NCBI GenBank assembly: GCA_002472145.1
Contig: DKRJ01000026.1
Coordinates: forward strand, 1-64,000
DNA length: 64,000 bases
Source: Clostridiales bacterium UBA7285
GTDB lineage: Bacteria; Bacillota; Clostridia; Peptostreptococcales; Anaerovoracaceae
Reading direction: 5' to 3'
Below the pieces are notes generated by a model that did not search any database, had not been told where the DNA came from, and saw only the letters and a program-made list of their open reading frames with translations. Shown here piece after piece: positions 32,691-41,383 of the stretch (positions within the stretch are counted from its first letter, which is position 1; every line of letters begins with the position of its first letter). Both the position numbers and the translations under genes were made by a program.

Positions 32691-33725
32691 TTGGCAGAAA
32701 AGAAAGATGAAGCGGTGACCGCGCCTGAAGCGGGAAAAAGCGACAGGGGAACGGAATTCGTAACTCTCCGCGTGGACGACACGATCGACAGGAGCGAACT
32801 CTTCGGCAGCCTCGACATAAACCTCGACGTGATAGGCGAATCGACCGGAACGGAGATATTCCAGCGCGACAACGTGCTTCTGCTGAGAGGCGGCGACACT
32901 GACGACGCTTCCGCGATCCTCACCGAACTGATGGACATCCTGAGGAACGGAGAGCACATCGACGCGCAGAAACTGAATTACGTCATAGCGCTGCGCAAGG
33001 AAGGCGGCTCGTACAGAGAGAATAATATTAGTAAGGACATAATATGTTTTACCGTAAAGGGCAAGCCGCTTAAGGCGAAGACGGTCGGCCAGAAGAACTA
33101 CGTCAATTCCATGCGGAACAAAGACGTCGTCTTCGGCATCGGGCCTGCCGGCACGGGCAAGACATATCTGGCCGTCGCCATGGCCGTCACCGCATTCAAG
33201 AACAAAGAAGTGCAGCGCATAATCCTGACGCGTCCGGCCGTCGAAGCGGGCGAGAAGTTAGGCTTCCTGCCGGGAGATCTGCAGGAAAAGGTAGACCCGT
33301 ATCTCAGGCCTCTCTACGACGCACTCTACGACGTGCTGGGGCGTGATAACACGATGCGCCTGCGCGAGCGCGAAGCGATCGAGATCGTACCGCTGGCCTA
33401 CATGCGCGGCCGCACTCTCGACAGTTCGTTCATAATACTCGATGAGGCCCAGAACACGACGCGCGAGCAGATGAAGATGTTCCTCACGAGGATGGGCTTC
33501 GGCTCCAAGGTGGTCGTGACAGGGGACAAAACGCAGATCGACCTGCCATCCGGAACGAAGAGCGGGCTGCTTGAGGCTGAGCGCGTCCTGAGACACGTAG
33601 ATGGCATTGATTTCTGTTATCTCCGCGACGTGGACGTCGTGAGGAACGAGATGGTCCGCCGCATAATCAGAGCGTACGACGAATACGACAGAAAGCGCGC
33701 GGACGACAGATCAAAGACGAAGTGA
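32691..33725 (+). CDS. phoH: PhoH family ATPase
   Basis: PhoH-like proteins are cytoplasmic P-loop ATPases or helicases linked to RNA metabolism. The 344-residue protein has an N-terminal single-strand nucleic-acid-type region, Walker A GPAGTGKT at 151-158 and Walker B-type FIILDEAQNTT. The VTGDKTQIDLP motif comes next. The TTG start follows CGGAGG. The gene sits in the conserved phoH-ybeY-era order; the gap to the ybeY-cdd start is nine bases. The family is secure, its exact activity less so. Confidence 0.94.
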   Translation: MAEKKDEAVTAPEAGKSDRGTEFVTLRVDDTIDRSELFGSLDINLDVIGESTGTEIFQRDNVLLLRGGDTDDASAILTELMDILRNGEHIDAQKLNYVIALRKEGGSYRENNISKDIICFTVKGKPLKAKTVGQKNYVNSMRNKDVVFGIGPAGTGKTYLAVAMAVTAFKNKEVQRIILTRPAVEAGEKLGFLPGDLQEKVDPYLRPLYDALYDVLGRDNTMRLREREAIEIVPLAYMRGRTLDSSFIILDEAQNTTREQMKMFLTRMGFGSKVVVTGDKTQIDLPSGTKSGLLEAERVLRHVDGIDFCYLRDVDVVRNEMVRRIIRAYDEYDRKRADDRSKTK

Positions 33726-33734
33726 GCACCGGAC

Positions 33735-34559
33735 ATGACGATATACATTGACGAAGAAACGGACGTCGAGAAGACGCTCCTGGAAAAAATGAGGCAGGCG
33801 GCATCGCTCTGCCTCGAGCGCGAGGGTATCGGCCCAGAAAACGCCGAACTTTCCGTGACGTTCGTCGACAAAGACGAGATAAAGAGGCTGAATGCAGAAT
33901 ATCGCGGAGTCGACAGCGCAACGGACGTTCTGTCGTTTCCTCAGTACGATTCCCCGGATGATTTCCCGGACGAAGGCGAGATATGCCTCGGCGACGTGGT
34001 GATCTGCCGGGAAAAGATGGAGGAGCAGGCCGAGGAGTTCGGACACAGTTTCGAGCGCGAGATACTCTACCTTTTCACGCACAGCGTGCTTCACCTGCTC
34101 GGCTACGACCACGAGACGGCGGGCGAAAAAGCGGAGATGCGCGCCAGAGAGGAGGAAATAATGAACGAGATAGGACTTCCGTCCGATAAGGAACTATACA
34201 GAAAAGCAAAGGGAGCGCTCGAGAACGCGTACGCACCGTTCTCGAAATTCAAGGTGGGCGCCGCTCTTCTCACAGATACGGGAGAGATATTCACCGGATG
34301 CAACATCGAGAACTCATCTCTCGGGGCGACTATTTGCGCAGAGCGCACGGCGTGCGTGAAAGCCGTATCCGAGGGCCACAGGTCGTTCAAGACACTTGCC
34401 GTTGTTTCCGGTGAAGGCGCTGTCTGGCCTTGCGGGATATGCAGGCAGTTCCTGTATGAGTTCGCGCCGGATCTCAGAGTCATCACGGGCGACGACGAGG
34501 ATCACATCGAGGAACTCACGCTTCCGGAACTTTTGACGAAAGGATTCAGACTTAAATGA
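33735..34559 (+). CDS. ybeY: Fused endoribonuclease YbeY and cytidine deaminase
   Basis: Residues about 1-150 are YbeY, a zinc endoribonuclease for 16S rRNA 3' maturation and ribosome quality control, with zinc ligands H116, H120 and H126 (HSVLHLLGYDH). Residues about 153-274 are a complete tetrameric-type cytidine deaminase: ENAYAPFSKFKVGAALL, C201/E203 (CAE) and C233/C236 (PCGIC), which converts (deoxy)cytidine to uridine. In related genomes ybeY and cdd are separate genes in this same neighbourhood, so this is a gene fusion with both active sites intact. The last four bases overlap era. Confidence 0.9.
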   Translation: MTIYIDEETDVEKTLLEKMRQAASLCLEREGIGPENAELSVTFVDKDEIKRLNAEYRGVDSATDVLSFPQYDSPDDFPDEGEICLGDVVICREKMEEQAEEFGHSFEREILYLFTHSVLHLLGYDHETAGEKAEMRAREEEIMNEIGLPSDKELYRKAKGALENAYAPFSKFKVGAALLTDTGEIFTGCNIENSSLGATICAERTACVKAVSEGHRSFKTLAVVSGEGAVWPCGICRQFLYEFAPDLRVITGDDEDHIEELTLPELLTKGFRLK

Positions 34560-35458
34560 AATCAGGATTCGCGGGAATAATCGGCAGGCCAAACGTCGGG
34601 AAATCGACGCTGCTTAATGCTCTGCTCGGCGAGAAGATAGCGATAGCCACCGACAAACCCCAGACGACGCGAAACAGCATACGCGGGATCTACACGCGCG
34701 GCGCCGGAGAAGACGACGGCGTGCAGATAGTCTTCATCGACACTCCGGGGATACACAAGGCCCACAACAAACTCGGCGAAGTGATGGACCAGACAGCCAT
34801 CAGAACGTTCAGAGAAGTAGATGTGATACTGTTTCTCGTCGACAGCGCTCCGGACAAAGGCAGGGGCGACACGTACATCCTCGATATGATCAAAGACCTG
34901 AAGACGCCTAAAATACTCGTCATCAACAAGATCGACGAAATGGACCCGGGCGAGTTCAGGAAGACGTATGACGCGTACGACGAGACGCGCATATTCGACT
35001 CCATCGAAGGCGTTTCCGCACTGAAGGGCACGAACGTGGAGAAACTCATACCCGAGATAGAGTCTCACTTAGAGGAAGGCCCGATGTACTTCCCCGAAGA
35101 CATGATCGCCGACGTGCCGGAGAAGTTCCTCGCTGCCGAGATAATAAGGGAAAAACTCCTCATGTACCTGGACGAGGAAGTGCCTCACGGAACGGCTGTC
35201 GTGATAGATAGTTTCGTCGAAGGCGAGAAGCTCACCGAGATCTACGCGACGATAATATGCGAGAGGGAGTCACATAAGGGTATAATAATCGGAAAAGGCG
35301 GGCGCAAACTGAAGGGCGTCGGCAAGAGCGCGAGGCTGGAACTTGAGGCTCTCCTGGGAACCAGAGTCTACCTCGAGCTTCACGTCAAGGTTAAGGAGAA
35401 CTGGCGCGATTCCGACGCCGCTATCCGGAATCTCGGATACGACGAAAAGAACCGTTAG
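34556..35458 (+). CDS. era: GTPase Era
   Basis: Era is an essential GTPase that binds the 3' end of 16S rRNA during 30S assembly. The 300-residue protein has G1 GRPNVGKS (10-17), G3 DTPGI and G4 NKID. A C-terminal KH domain has IIGKGGRKLKGVGKSAR. Its start overlaps the YbeY-Cdd stop (ATGA). YbeY and Era are known to act together in 16S maturation, so coupling is sensible. Confidence 0.96.
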   Translation: MKSGFAGIIGRPNVGKSTLLNALLGEKIAIATDKPQTTRNSIRGIYTRGAGEDDGVQIVFIDTPGIHKAHNKLGEVMDQTAIRTFREVDVILFLVDSAPDKGRGDTYILDMIKDLKTPKILVINKIDEMDPGEFRKTYDAYDETRIFDSIEGVSALKGTNVEKLIPEIESHLEEGPMYFPEDMIADVPEKFLAAEIIREKLLMYLDEEVPHGTAVVIDSFVEGEKLTEIYATIICERESHKGIIIGKGGRKLKGVGKSARLELEALLGTRVYLELHVKVKENWRDSDAAIRNLGYDEKNR

Positions 35459-35478
35459 CGCCGGCGGAAAAGGACCGC

Positions 35479-36237
35479 ATGTACACTTCGACCGAAGGGA
35501 TAGTTTTCAGACAGGTAAAGGCGACGGGAGGACGCAGGATGCTGACGATATTCTCCCAGAAATACGGAAAGATCAGCGTAGGTACTAATTTCAGCGAAAC
35601 GAACCGTAAGAATCGTTCATCGCTTGCCCTGCGTCCGTTCACGTATGCCCGATACGAACTGTTCAAGGGCCGCGACTACTACGATTTGAACGGCGGCGAG
35701 GCGATAAAGAGTTTTTATGGCCTCTCCGAGGATATCGACAAATTCGCGAACGCGTCCTTCGTGCTGGAACTTACAGATAAAGTCCTGCCGGAAGGGCTGC
35801 CGGAGCCCGGGCTTTTCAATATACTCATCGATTACCTCGGGGCGATGGAGCGCCGCAGGGTATCTTTTGACACGCTGACGATCGCGTATATGGTGAAACT
35901 GCTCGATGAGACCGGCATGTTCCCGCAGCTCGGACGATGCGCCGTGTGCGGTTCGCCGGACGTCAGACATTTCAGCATCCCCGACGGAGGAATGATCTGC
36001 GGAGACTGCAGGGACAAAGCATCCGCCCGGCGCGCTCCGGAGGAGTCCGGGGATTTGATTTATTCGCTTGATTTTGATATAGTAGAAACGATCAGTTTTT
36101 TCCGTAAAAAGCCTATACGGACATTCGAAAAGGTAGCGCTGAACGAACACGACTCGGAAGAACTGCTCGAAATATTGAAGAGTTATATATCGTATCACCT
36201 GGACATCGGCAGGCTGAAGAGCGAGAGTCTCTTCTGA
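35479..36237 (+). CDS. recO: DNA repair protein RecO
   Basis: RecO anneals complementary strands and loads RecA with RecR. The 252-residue protein has an N-terminal OB fold (TEGIVFRQVKATGG), a helical middle and a C-terminal zinc motif CAVCG...CGDC (about 154-180). It follows era by 20 bases, the standard order. GGAAAAGGA ahead of the ATG serves as ribosome site. The assignment is secure although RecO proteins vary greatly in sequence. Confidence 0.93.
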   Translation: MYTSTEGIVFRQVKATGGRRMLTIFSQKYGKISVGTNFSETNRKNRSSLALRPFTYARYELFKGRDYYDLNGGEAIKSFYGLSEDIDKFANASFVLELTDKVLPEGLPEPGLFNILIDYLGAMERRRVSFDTLTIAYMVKLLDETGMFPQLGRCAVCGSPDVRHFSIPDGGMICGDCRDKASARRAPEESGDLIYSLDFDIVETISFFRKKPIRTFEKVALNEHDSEELLEILKSYISYHLDIGRLKSESLF

Positions 36238-36338
36238 CCCGCCGTTCCGGGACCGGGAACAGAATAACCAATACCGAAACGGGAGCCGGACAGATAAGAC
36301 AGCCGGCGGAAAACTAAGAAAATCAGGAGGCAATTTCA

Positions 36339-37070
36339 ATGGAAATCACACTTGAAAAGATCGAATTAGTGAGAGACCGCACCGGAGTCACGTACAAAGA
36401 GGCAAAGGAAGCGCTCGAAAAGACGGACGGCAACGTCGTAGACGCGATCATCGCGATCGAAGAGATGAATGCGTCCGAGGGGGCCGGCACAAGCCGCGGC
36501 AGGGCGAGCACAGCGTCCGACAAGACCGGCGATCTCATCAAAAAGATGAAGGAGATCGTATCTAAGGGCAACGTCTCCAGGATCGTCGTAAAGAAGGACG
36601 ACGAGATCATCCTCAACATCCCTCTCACGGCCGGGATCCTCGGGGTCGTGATCGCGCCGTACGGAATGATCGCAGGTGTAGTGGCGACGCTCGGCTTCAG
36701 ATGCCGCGTTGAGTTCGTAAAGACCGACGGGACTGTAATCGACCTTACGGACAAAGCGGGCGAAGCGTTCAAGAGCGCTAAGGAAAAGAGCGGAGACGTC
36801 TACAACGCCGCAAAGGAAAAAGGCAGCGACCTCTATTCCGCGGCAAAGGAGAAGGGCAGCGATCTCTACGACAAAGCGAGAGACGCGGCTGGAAATTTCA
36901 CCGATAAAATCAAAAAGACGGGCGACGACATCGACGTCAACGTCGAGGAATTCACTGGCAAGGTCGAGGACGCCGCGGAGGACGTAAAGAACGCCGCTTC
37001 CGACACCATCGACGACATCAGAGAAAAAGCCGGGGAAGTAAAAGAGGAAGTCAAGAACGACTTCAAATAA
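36339..37070 (+). CDS. DUF4342 protein with UBA-like N-terminus and LEA-like repeats
   Basis: This 243-residue protein starts with a UBA/TS-N-like helix bundle (about 5-45, VTYKEAKEALEKTDGNVVDAI). A DUF4342 domain with a hydrophobic hairpin (about 85-125, IPLTAGILGVVIAPYGMIAGVVATLGF) may attach it to the membrane. Residues about 140-185 contain 11-residue repeats of the AKEKGSDLYSA type, and the tail is long, charged and helical, like late-embryogenesis-abundant stress proteins. AGGAGG precedes the ATG. The function is unknown; envelope stress protection is a guess. Confidence 0.82.
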   Translation: MEITLEKIELVRDRTGVTYKEAKEALEKTDGNVVDAIIAIEEMNASEGAGTSRGRASTASDKTGDLIKKMKEIVSKGNVSRIVVKKDDEIILNIPLTAGILGVVIAPYGMIAGVVATLGFRCRVEFVKTDGTVIDLTDKAGEAFKSAKEKSGDVYNAAKEKGSDLYSAAKEKGSDLYDKARDAAGNFTDKIKKTGDDIDVNVEEFTGKVEDAAEDVKNAASDTIDDIREKAGEVKEEVKNDFK

Positions 37071-37114
37071 TCGAACAGTAAAAAATTCAGTTATTCACGA
37101 AGGGATATTCAGAT

Positions 37115-38518
37115 ATGAGTGAAAAAGTCACGATGGAAAAAATCGTCGCGCTGGCCAAGAACAGAGGCTTCGTATATCCGGGCTCCGAAATCTACGGCGG
37201 ACTGGCGAACACGTGGGACTACGGTCCTCTCGGCGTCGAGTTCAAGAACAACGTAAAAAAGGCCTGGTGGAGGAAGTTCGTTCAGGAGTCGGAATTCAAC
37301 GTAGGGCTGGACGCGGCGATCCTGATGAACCCGCGCACGTGGGAAGCGTCAGGCCACGTCGGCGGCTTTTCGGACCCGCTCATCGACTGCCGCGAGTGCA
37401 AAGCGAGATTCCGCGCGGATAAGCTCATAGAAGAATATCAGATATCACAGGGGATGAAGCCGGACATCACAGACGGCTGGTCCGCGGAAAAACTCGAAGG
37501 ATATATCAGGGAGCATCAGATCCCATGCCCGGAGTGCGGGAAGAGCAATTTCACGCCTATCAGGCAGTTCAACCTGATGTTCAAAACGTTCCAGGGAGTC
37601 ACCGAGGACACTCAGTCACAGATATACCTGCGTCCTGAAACGGCGCAGGGCATCTTCGTCAACTTCAAGAACGTCCAGCGCACGTCCCGTAAAAAAATCC
37701 CGTTCGGCATCGCTCAGATCGGAAAATCATTCCGCAATGAGATAACGCCGGGCAATTTCACGTTCAGAACGAGAGAGTTCGAGCAGATGGAGCTTGAGTT
37801 TTTCTGCAAGCCGGGAGACGATCTGAAGTGGTTCGACTACTGGCGTTCATTCTGCGAGAATTTTCTGAAGTCGCTCGGAATGAGAGAAGAGAATCTCAGG
37901 CTGAGAGACCATGAAAAGGCAGAACTCTCTCATTACAGTAAGGCTACTACTGATATCGAATATTTGTTCCCGTTCGGCTGGGGAGAATTGTGGGGCATTG
38001 CCGACAGGACCGACTTCGATCTCAGTAAGCATCAGGAGTTTTCCGGTCAGGACATGAGTTATCTGGATCCGGAGACTTTTGAGAGATACATTCCGTTCTG
38101 TATCGAGCCGTCGCTCGGTGCGGACAGAGTCGCTCTCGCGTTCCTGGTCGACGCGTACGACGAGGAGACGCTTACGGACGCCAACGGAAAGGAAGACACG
38201 AGAGTCGTCCTCCATCTGAGCCCTGTGCTCGCTCCGTTCAAGGCAGCGGTCATGCCGCTCTCGAAAAAACTGTCCGACAAAGCGTTCCCGGTGTACAAGG
38301 ATCTCGCCAGATATTTCTCCGTGGACTACGACGAAGCGGGGTCTATAGGCAAGAGATACCGCCGCCAGGACGAGATAGGCACTCCGTTCTGCATCTGTGT
38401 GGACTTCGATACGGAAAACGACGGCTGCGTGACCGTCAGGGACCGCGACACCATGGAACAGGTGCGCCTCCCGATCACAGAGGTCAGGCAGTACATTGAA
38501 GAAAGGCTGGATTTCTGA
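37115..38518 (+). CDS. glyS: Glycine--tRNA ligase (dimeric, class II)
   Basis: This 467-residue enzyme charges tRNA-Gly. It is the single-chain alpha2 form found in Gram-positive bacteria, archaea and eukaryotes, not the alpha2beta2 form. Features are the N-terminal RGFVYPGSEIYGG, the GHVGGFSDPL segment, a CREC...CPEC zinc-type insertion and class II motif 2 (FRNEITPGNFTFRTREFEQME). The motif 3 region is EPSLGADRVALAF, and an anticodon-binding domain is C-terminal. No T-box leader fits in the 44-base gap upstream. Confidence 0.97.
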   Translation: MSEKVTMEKIVALAKNRGFVYPGSEIYGGLANTWDYGPLGVEFKNNVKKAWWRKFVQESEFNVGLDAAILMNPRTWEASGHVGGFSDPLIDCRECKARFRADKLIEEYQISQGMKPDITDGWSAEKLEGYIREHQIPCPECGKSNFTPIRQFNLMFKTFQGVTEDTQSQIYLRPETAQGIFVNFKNVQRTSRKKIPFGIAQIGKSFRNEITPGNFTFRTREFEQMELEFFCKPGDDLKWFDYWRSFCENFLKSLGMREENLRLRDHEKAELSHYSKATTDIEYLFPFGWGELWGIADRTDFDLSKHQEFSGQDMSYLDPETFERYIPFCIEPSLGADRVALAFLVDAYDEETLTDANGKEDTRVVLHLSPVLAPFKAAVMPLSKKLSDKAFPVYKDLARYFSVDYDEAGSIGKRYRRQDEIGTPFCICVDFDTENDGCVTVRDRDTMEQVRLPITEVRQYIEERLDF

Positions 38519-38597
38519 ACCTTGCGGGCACCGCACGGAAGCCCGCGAATGGAAGGACTCCGGTCTGACTTCAGGTTAGGCAAAGGAGGCCCCACAA

Positions 38598-41219
38598 ATG
38601 AAAAAGTACGTTTACTCGTTCAGCGAAGGTTCGAAGGACATGCGCGACCTACTCGGAGGAAAAGGCGCGAACCTTGCGGAAATGACTAAACTCGGGATGC
38701 CGGTACCATACGGCTTCACGATCTCCACAGAGGCATGCACGGCTTACTATGACAACGGAGGCATGCTGCCTGACGAAGTTATCACCCAGACAAGCGAAAA
38801 AGTCGCGGAACTCGAAAAAATCTCCGGCAAGAAATTCGGAGACATCAATAATCCTCTTCTCGTATCCGTCCGCTCCGGTTCCAGGATATCAATGCCGGGC
38901 ATGATGGACACGATCCTTAATCTCGGCCTCAATGACGACTCGGTCGAGGGTCTCGCCAAACTCACGGAAAATCCGCGCTTCGCGGCAGACAGTTTCCGCC
39001 GTTTCCTTCAGATGTACGGCAACGTCGTCATGGGCATAGACATGCACCTCTTCGACAAGGTCTTCAATGACGTAAAATCGAAGGCGGGCGTGGAATATGA
39101 CGTCGACCTTTCCACAGACGATCTCAACGAAATAATCGCAGGATACAAGGAAATCGTAAACTACGGCAAAGAGGGCGGCTTCCCGTCCGATCCGCAGGAT
39201 CAACTGAACGAGGCCGTAAAGGCGGTTTTCCGTTCATGGATGAACGACAGAGCGATCCTCTACCGCAAACTCAACAGGATACCTGAATCATACGGCACGG
39301 CCGTAAACGTCCAGATGATGGTCTTCGGCAACATGGGAGAAACGTCCGGCACGGGCGTAGCTTTCACGCGCAACCCTGCGACAGGAGCAAAGGGCATCTT
39401 CGGAGAATTTCTCGTCAACGCTCAAGGTGAGGACGTCGTAGCTGGCATCCGCACGCCGAAGCCTATATCCGAGATGGCAGAGTCATTCCCGGACGTATAT
39501 AAGGAATTCATCGACATCTCGACTCACCTCGAACAGCACTATACCGACATGCAGGACATGGAGTTCACAGTAGAGAACAACAAACTCTACATGCTCCAGA
39601 CCAGAAACGGAAAGAGAACGGCGCAGGCCGCATTCAAGATCGCGGTCGACATGGTGAAGGAAGGCCTGATCGATAAGGAGACAGCGGTCATGAGGATCGA
39701 CCCTGAAACCGTCGACCAGCTCCTGCATCCGCGTTTCAACGACGCGGACGAAAAGAAAGCGACCGTGATCGCGACAGGTATCGCGGCGTCACCGGGAGCA
39801 GCCACGGGCAGGATCTACTTCTCTGCCGAAGACGCCGAGAACGCCGTCAAACAGGGCGAAAAGGCCATCCTGGTCCGCGAGGAGACTTCACCTGAGGACC
39901 TCGCAGGAATGGTCGCCGCCGAAGGCATCCTGACCGCCAGAGGCGGACAGACGTCACACGCGGCTGTAGTCGCAAGGAGCATGGGCAAGTGCTGCGTCGC
40001 CGGATGCCCTGACATCCTCGTTTCCGAGGAGAACAAAACGCTTAAAGTCGGAGACCGCGTATACCACGAAGGAGATTTCATATCGCTCAACGGCTCCAAG
40101 GGCAACGTCTACGACGGAACGATAAAGACCGAAAAGCCTGAGTTCACCGGGGACTTCGGCACTGTCATGCAGTGGGCGGATGAGATCCGCACGCTTAAGA
40201 TCAGGACGAACGCCGACCTTCCGCGCGACGCGAAGCAGGCAGCCGAGTTCGGCGCCGAGGGAATAGGGCTCTGCCGCACGGAGCACATGTTCTTCGACGA
40301 AGACAGGATCCCGGTATTCCGCAGCATGATAATCGCAGACACCGTGGAAGAACGTAAGACCGCGCTCGATAAACTGCTTCCGCTCCAGAAAGAAGACTTC
40401 AAGGGCATCTACGAGGTCATGAAGGAGCTGCCGGTCACGATCCGTCTGCTCGATCCGCCGCTCCACGAATTCCTCCCGAAGACGGACGAGGAAGCGCAGG
40501 AACTCGCGGGAATGCTGAACGTGCCGGTAGAGAAAATCCTGAAAAAGACCGAGGAACTCAAGGAATTCAACCCTATGCTCGGACTCCGCGGATGCCGTCT
40601 GGCAGTCGAATATCCTGAGATCGCCGAAATGCAGACGAGAGCGATCATGGAAGCGGCAATCGAGGTCAGCGAGGAGCACGGCTACGAGATAACTCCGGAA
40701 ATCATGATCCCTCTCACATGCTGCGAGAAGGAAATGGAATACGTCACCGACATCGTCAAAAAGACGGCCGACGCGTGCCTCGAGGAAAAGGGCTCAGACC
40801 TGAGATATATGGTCGGCACCATGATCGAGACTCCTAGAGCGGCGGTCACCGCGGACGAGATCGCGGCCACCGCGGAATTCTTCTCGTTCGGAACTAACGA
40901 CCTGACGCAGATGGCCTTCGGCTTTTCGCGCGACGATACCGGTAAGCTCATAAACGACTACGTCAATCTCGGCATCTTCGAAGACAACATCTTCAAGACG
41001 CTCGACCAGAACGGCGTAGGCAAACTCGTGCTCATGGCGGCGAAATTAGGCCGCAAGACACGCCCGACGATCAAACTCGGCATCTGCGGCGAACACGGAG
41101 GAGACCCTCGCAGCATCGAATTCTGCTACAAGATCGGCCTCCACTACGTTTCCTGCTCGCCGTTCAGAGTTCCGGGAGCCAGGATCGCGGCAGCGCAGGC
41201 TGTGATCAAAAATAAGTAA
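38598..41219 (+). CDS. ppdK: Pyruvate, phosphate dikinase
   Basis: PPDK interconverts pyruvate + ATP + phosphate and phosphoenolpyruvate + AMP + pyrophosphate; in clostridia it serves glycolysis with pyrophosphate or gluconeogenesis. The 873 residues are full length. They include the ATP-grasp start GGKGANLAEMTKLGMPVP, the phospho-carrier His in GGQTSHAAVVARSMG and the C-terminal TIM-barrel with GTNDLTQMAFG and the catalytic Cys in CGEHGGDP. AAAGGAGG precedes the ATG. A terminator follows. With pyruvate carboxylase at 54 kb it controls the C3/C4 node. Confidence 0.97.
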   Translation: MKKYVYSFSEGSKDMRDLLGGKGANLAEMTKLGMPVPYGFTISTEACTAYYDNGGMLPDEVITQTSEKVAELEKISGKKFGDINNPLLVSVRSGSRISMPGMMDTILNLGLNDDSVEGLAKLTENPRFAADSFRRFLQMYGNVVMGIDMHLFDKVFNDVKSKAGVEYDVDLSTDDLNEIIAGYKEIVNYGKEGGFPSDPQDQLNEAVKAVFRSWMNDRAILYRKLNRIPESYGTAVNVQMMVFGNMGETSGTGVAFTRNPATGAKGIFGEFLVNAQGEDVVAGIRTPKPISEMAESFPDVYKEFIDISTHLEQHYTDMQDMEFTVENNKLYMLQTRNGKRTAQAAFKIAVDMVKEGLIDKETAVMRIDPETVDQLLHPRFNDADEKKATVIATGIAASPGAATGRIYFSAEDAENAVKQGEKAILVREETSPEDLAGMVAAEGILTARGGQTSHAAVVARSMGKCCVAGCPDILVSEENKTLKVGDRVYHEGDFISLNGSKGNVYDGTIKTEKPEFTGDFGTVMQWADEIRTLKIRTNADLPRDAKQAAEFGAEGIGLCRTEHMFFDEDRIPVFRSMIIADTVEERKTALDKLLPLQKEDFKGIYEVMKELPVTIRLLDPPLHEFLPKTDEEAQELAGMLNVPVEKILKKTEELKEFNPMLGLRGCRLAVEYPEIAEMQTRAIMEAAIEVSEEHGYEITPEIMIPLTCCEKEMEYVTDIVKKTADACLEEKGSDLRYMVGTMIETPRAAVTADEIAATAEFFSFGTNDLTQMAFGFSRDDTGKLINDYVNLGIFEDNIFKTLDQNGVGKLVLMAAKLGRKTRPTIKLGICGEHGGDPRSIEFCYKIGLHYVSCSPFRVPGARIAAAQAVIKNK

Positions 41220-41294
41220 GGCCTGAAAAAGAGCCGTCCGGTCCGGAGACGTTCATGCCGCGTGCCCGGCCGGCTGAAGTGTAAATGCTTTGAA

Positions 41295-41324
41295 AGGGAG
41301 CCCCTTGCGTACGAGGGGCTCTCT
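41295..41324 (+). terminator. Terminator candidate after ppdK
   Basis: A stem of about 11 base pairs (core GAGCCCCT 41298-41305 with AGGGGCTC 41314-41321) has an eight-base loop. The downstream tract is poor in T, so efficiency is uncertain. A TATAAT for the next gene begins at 41330. Confidence 0.6.
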
Positions 41325-41329
41325 TGTGA

Positions 41330-41335
41330 TATAAT
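41330..41335 (+). promoter_or_regulatory. -10 element of the ABC exporter gene
   Basis: A perfect TATAAT lies 48 bases before the ATG at 41384. The best -35 candidate, TTGCGT at 41305-41310, lies within the terminator loop with a long 19-base spacer. Confidence 0.5.
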
Positions 41336-41383
41336 ACGACTGTCGCTTGGATCTTCCGCCATACGTGCGTCTTACGTGGAAAA

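Noticed and set aside
37071..37114. T-box or riboswitch before glyS
   Set aside because: The gap is 44 bases, too short for a T-box, and no conserved T-box core is visible.
38519..38597. Terminator between glyS and ppdK
   Set aside because: A GCGGGC/GCCCGC stem is present but without a T tract, so termination is not supported.
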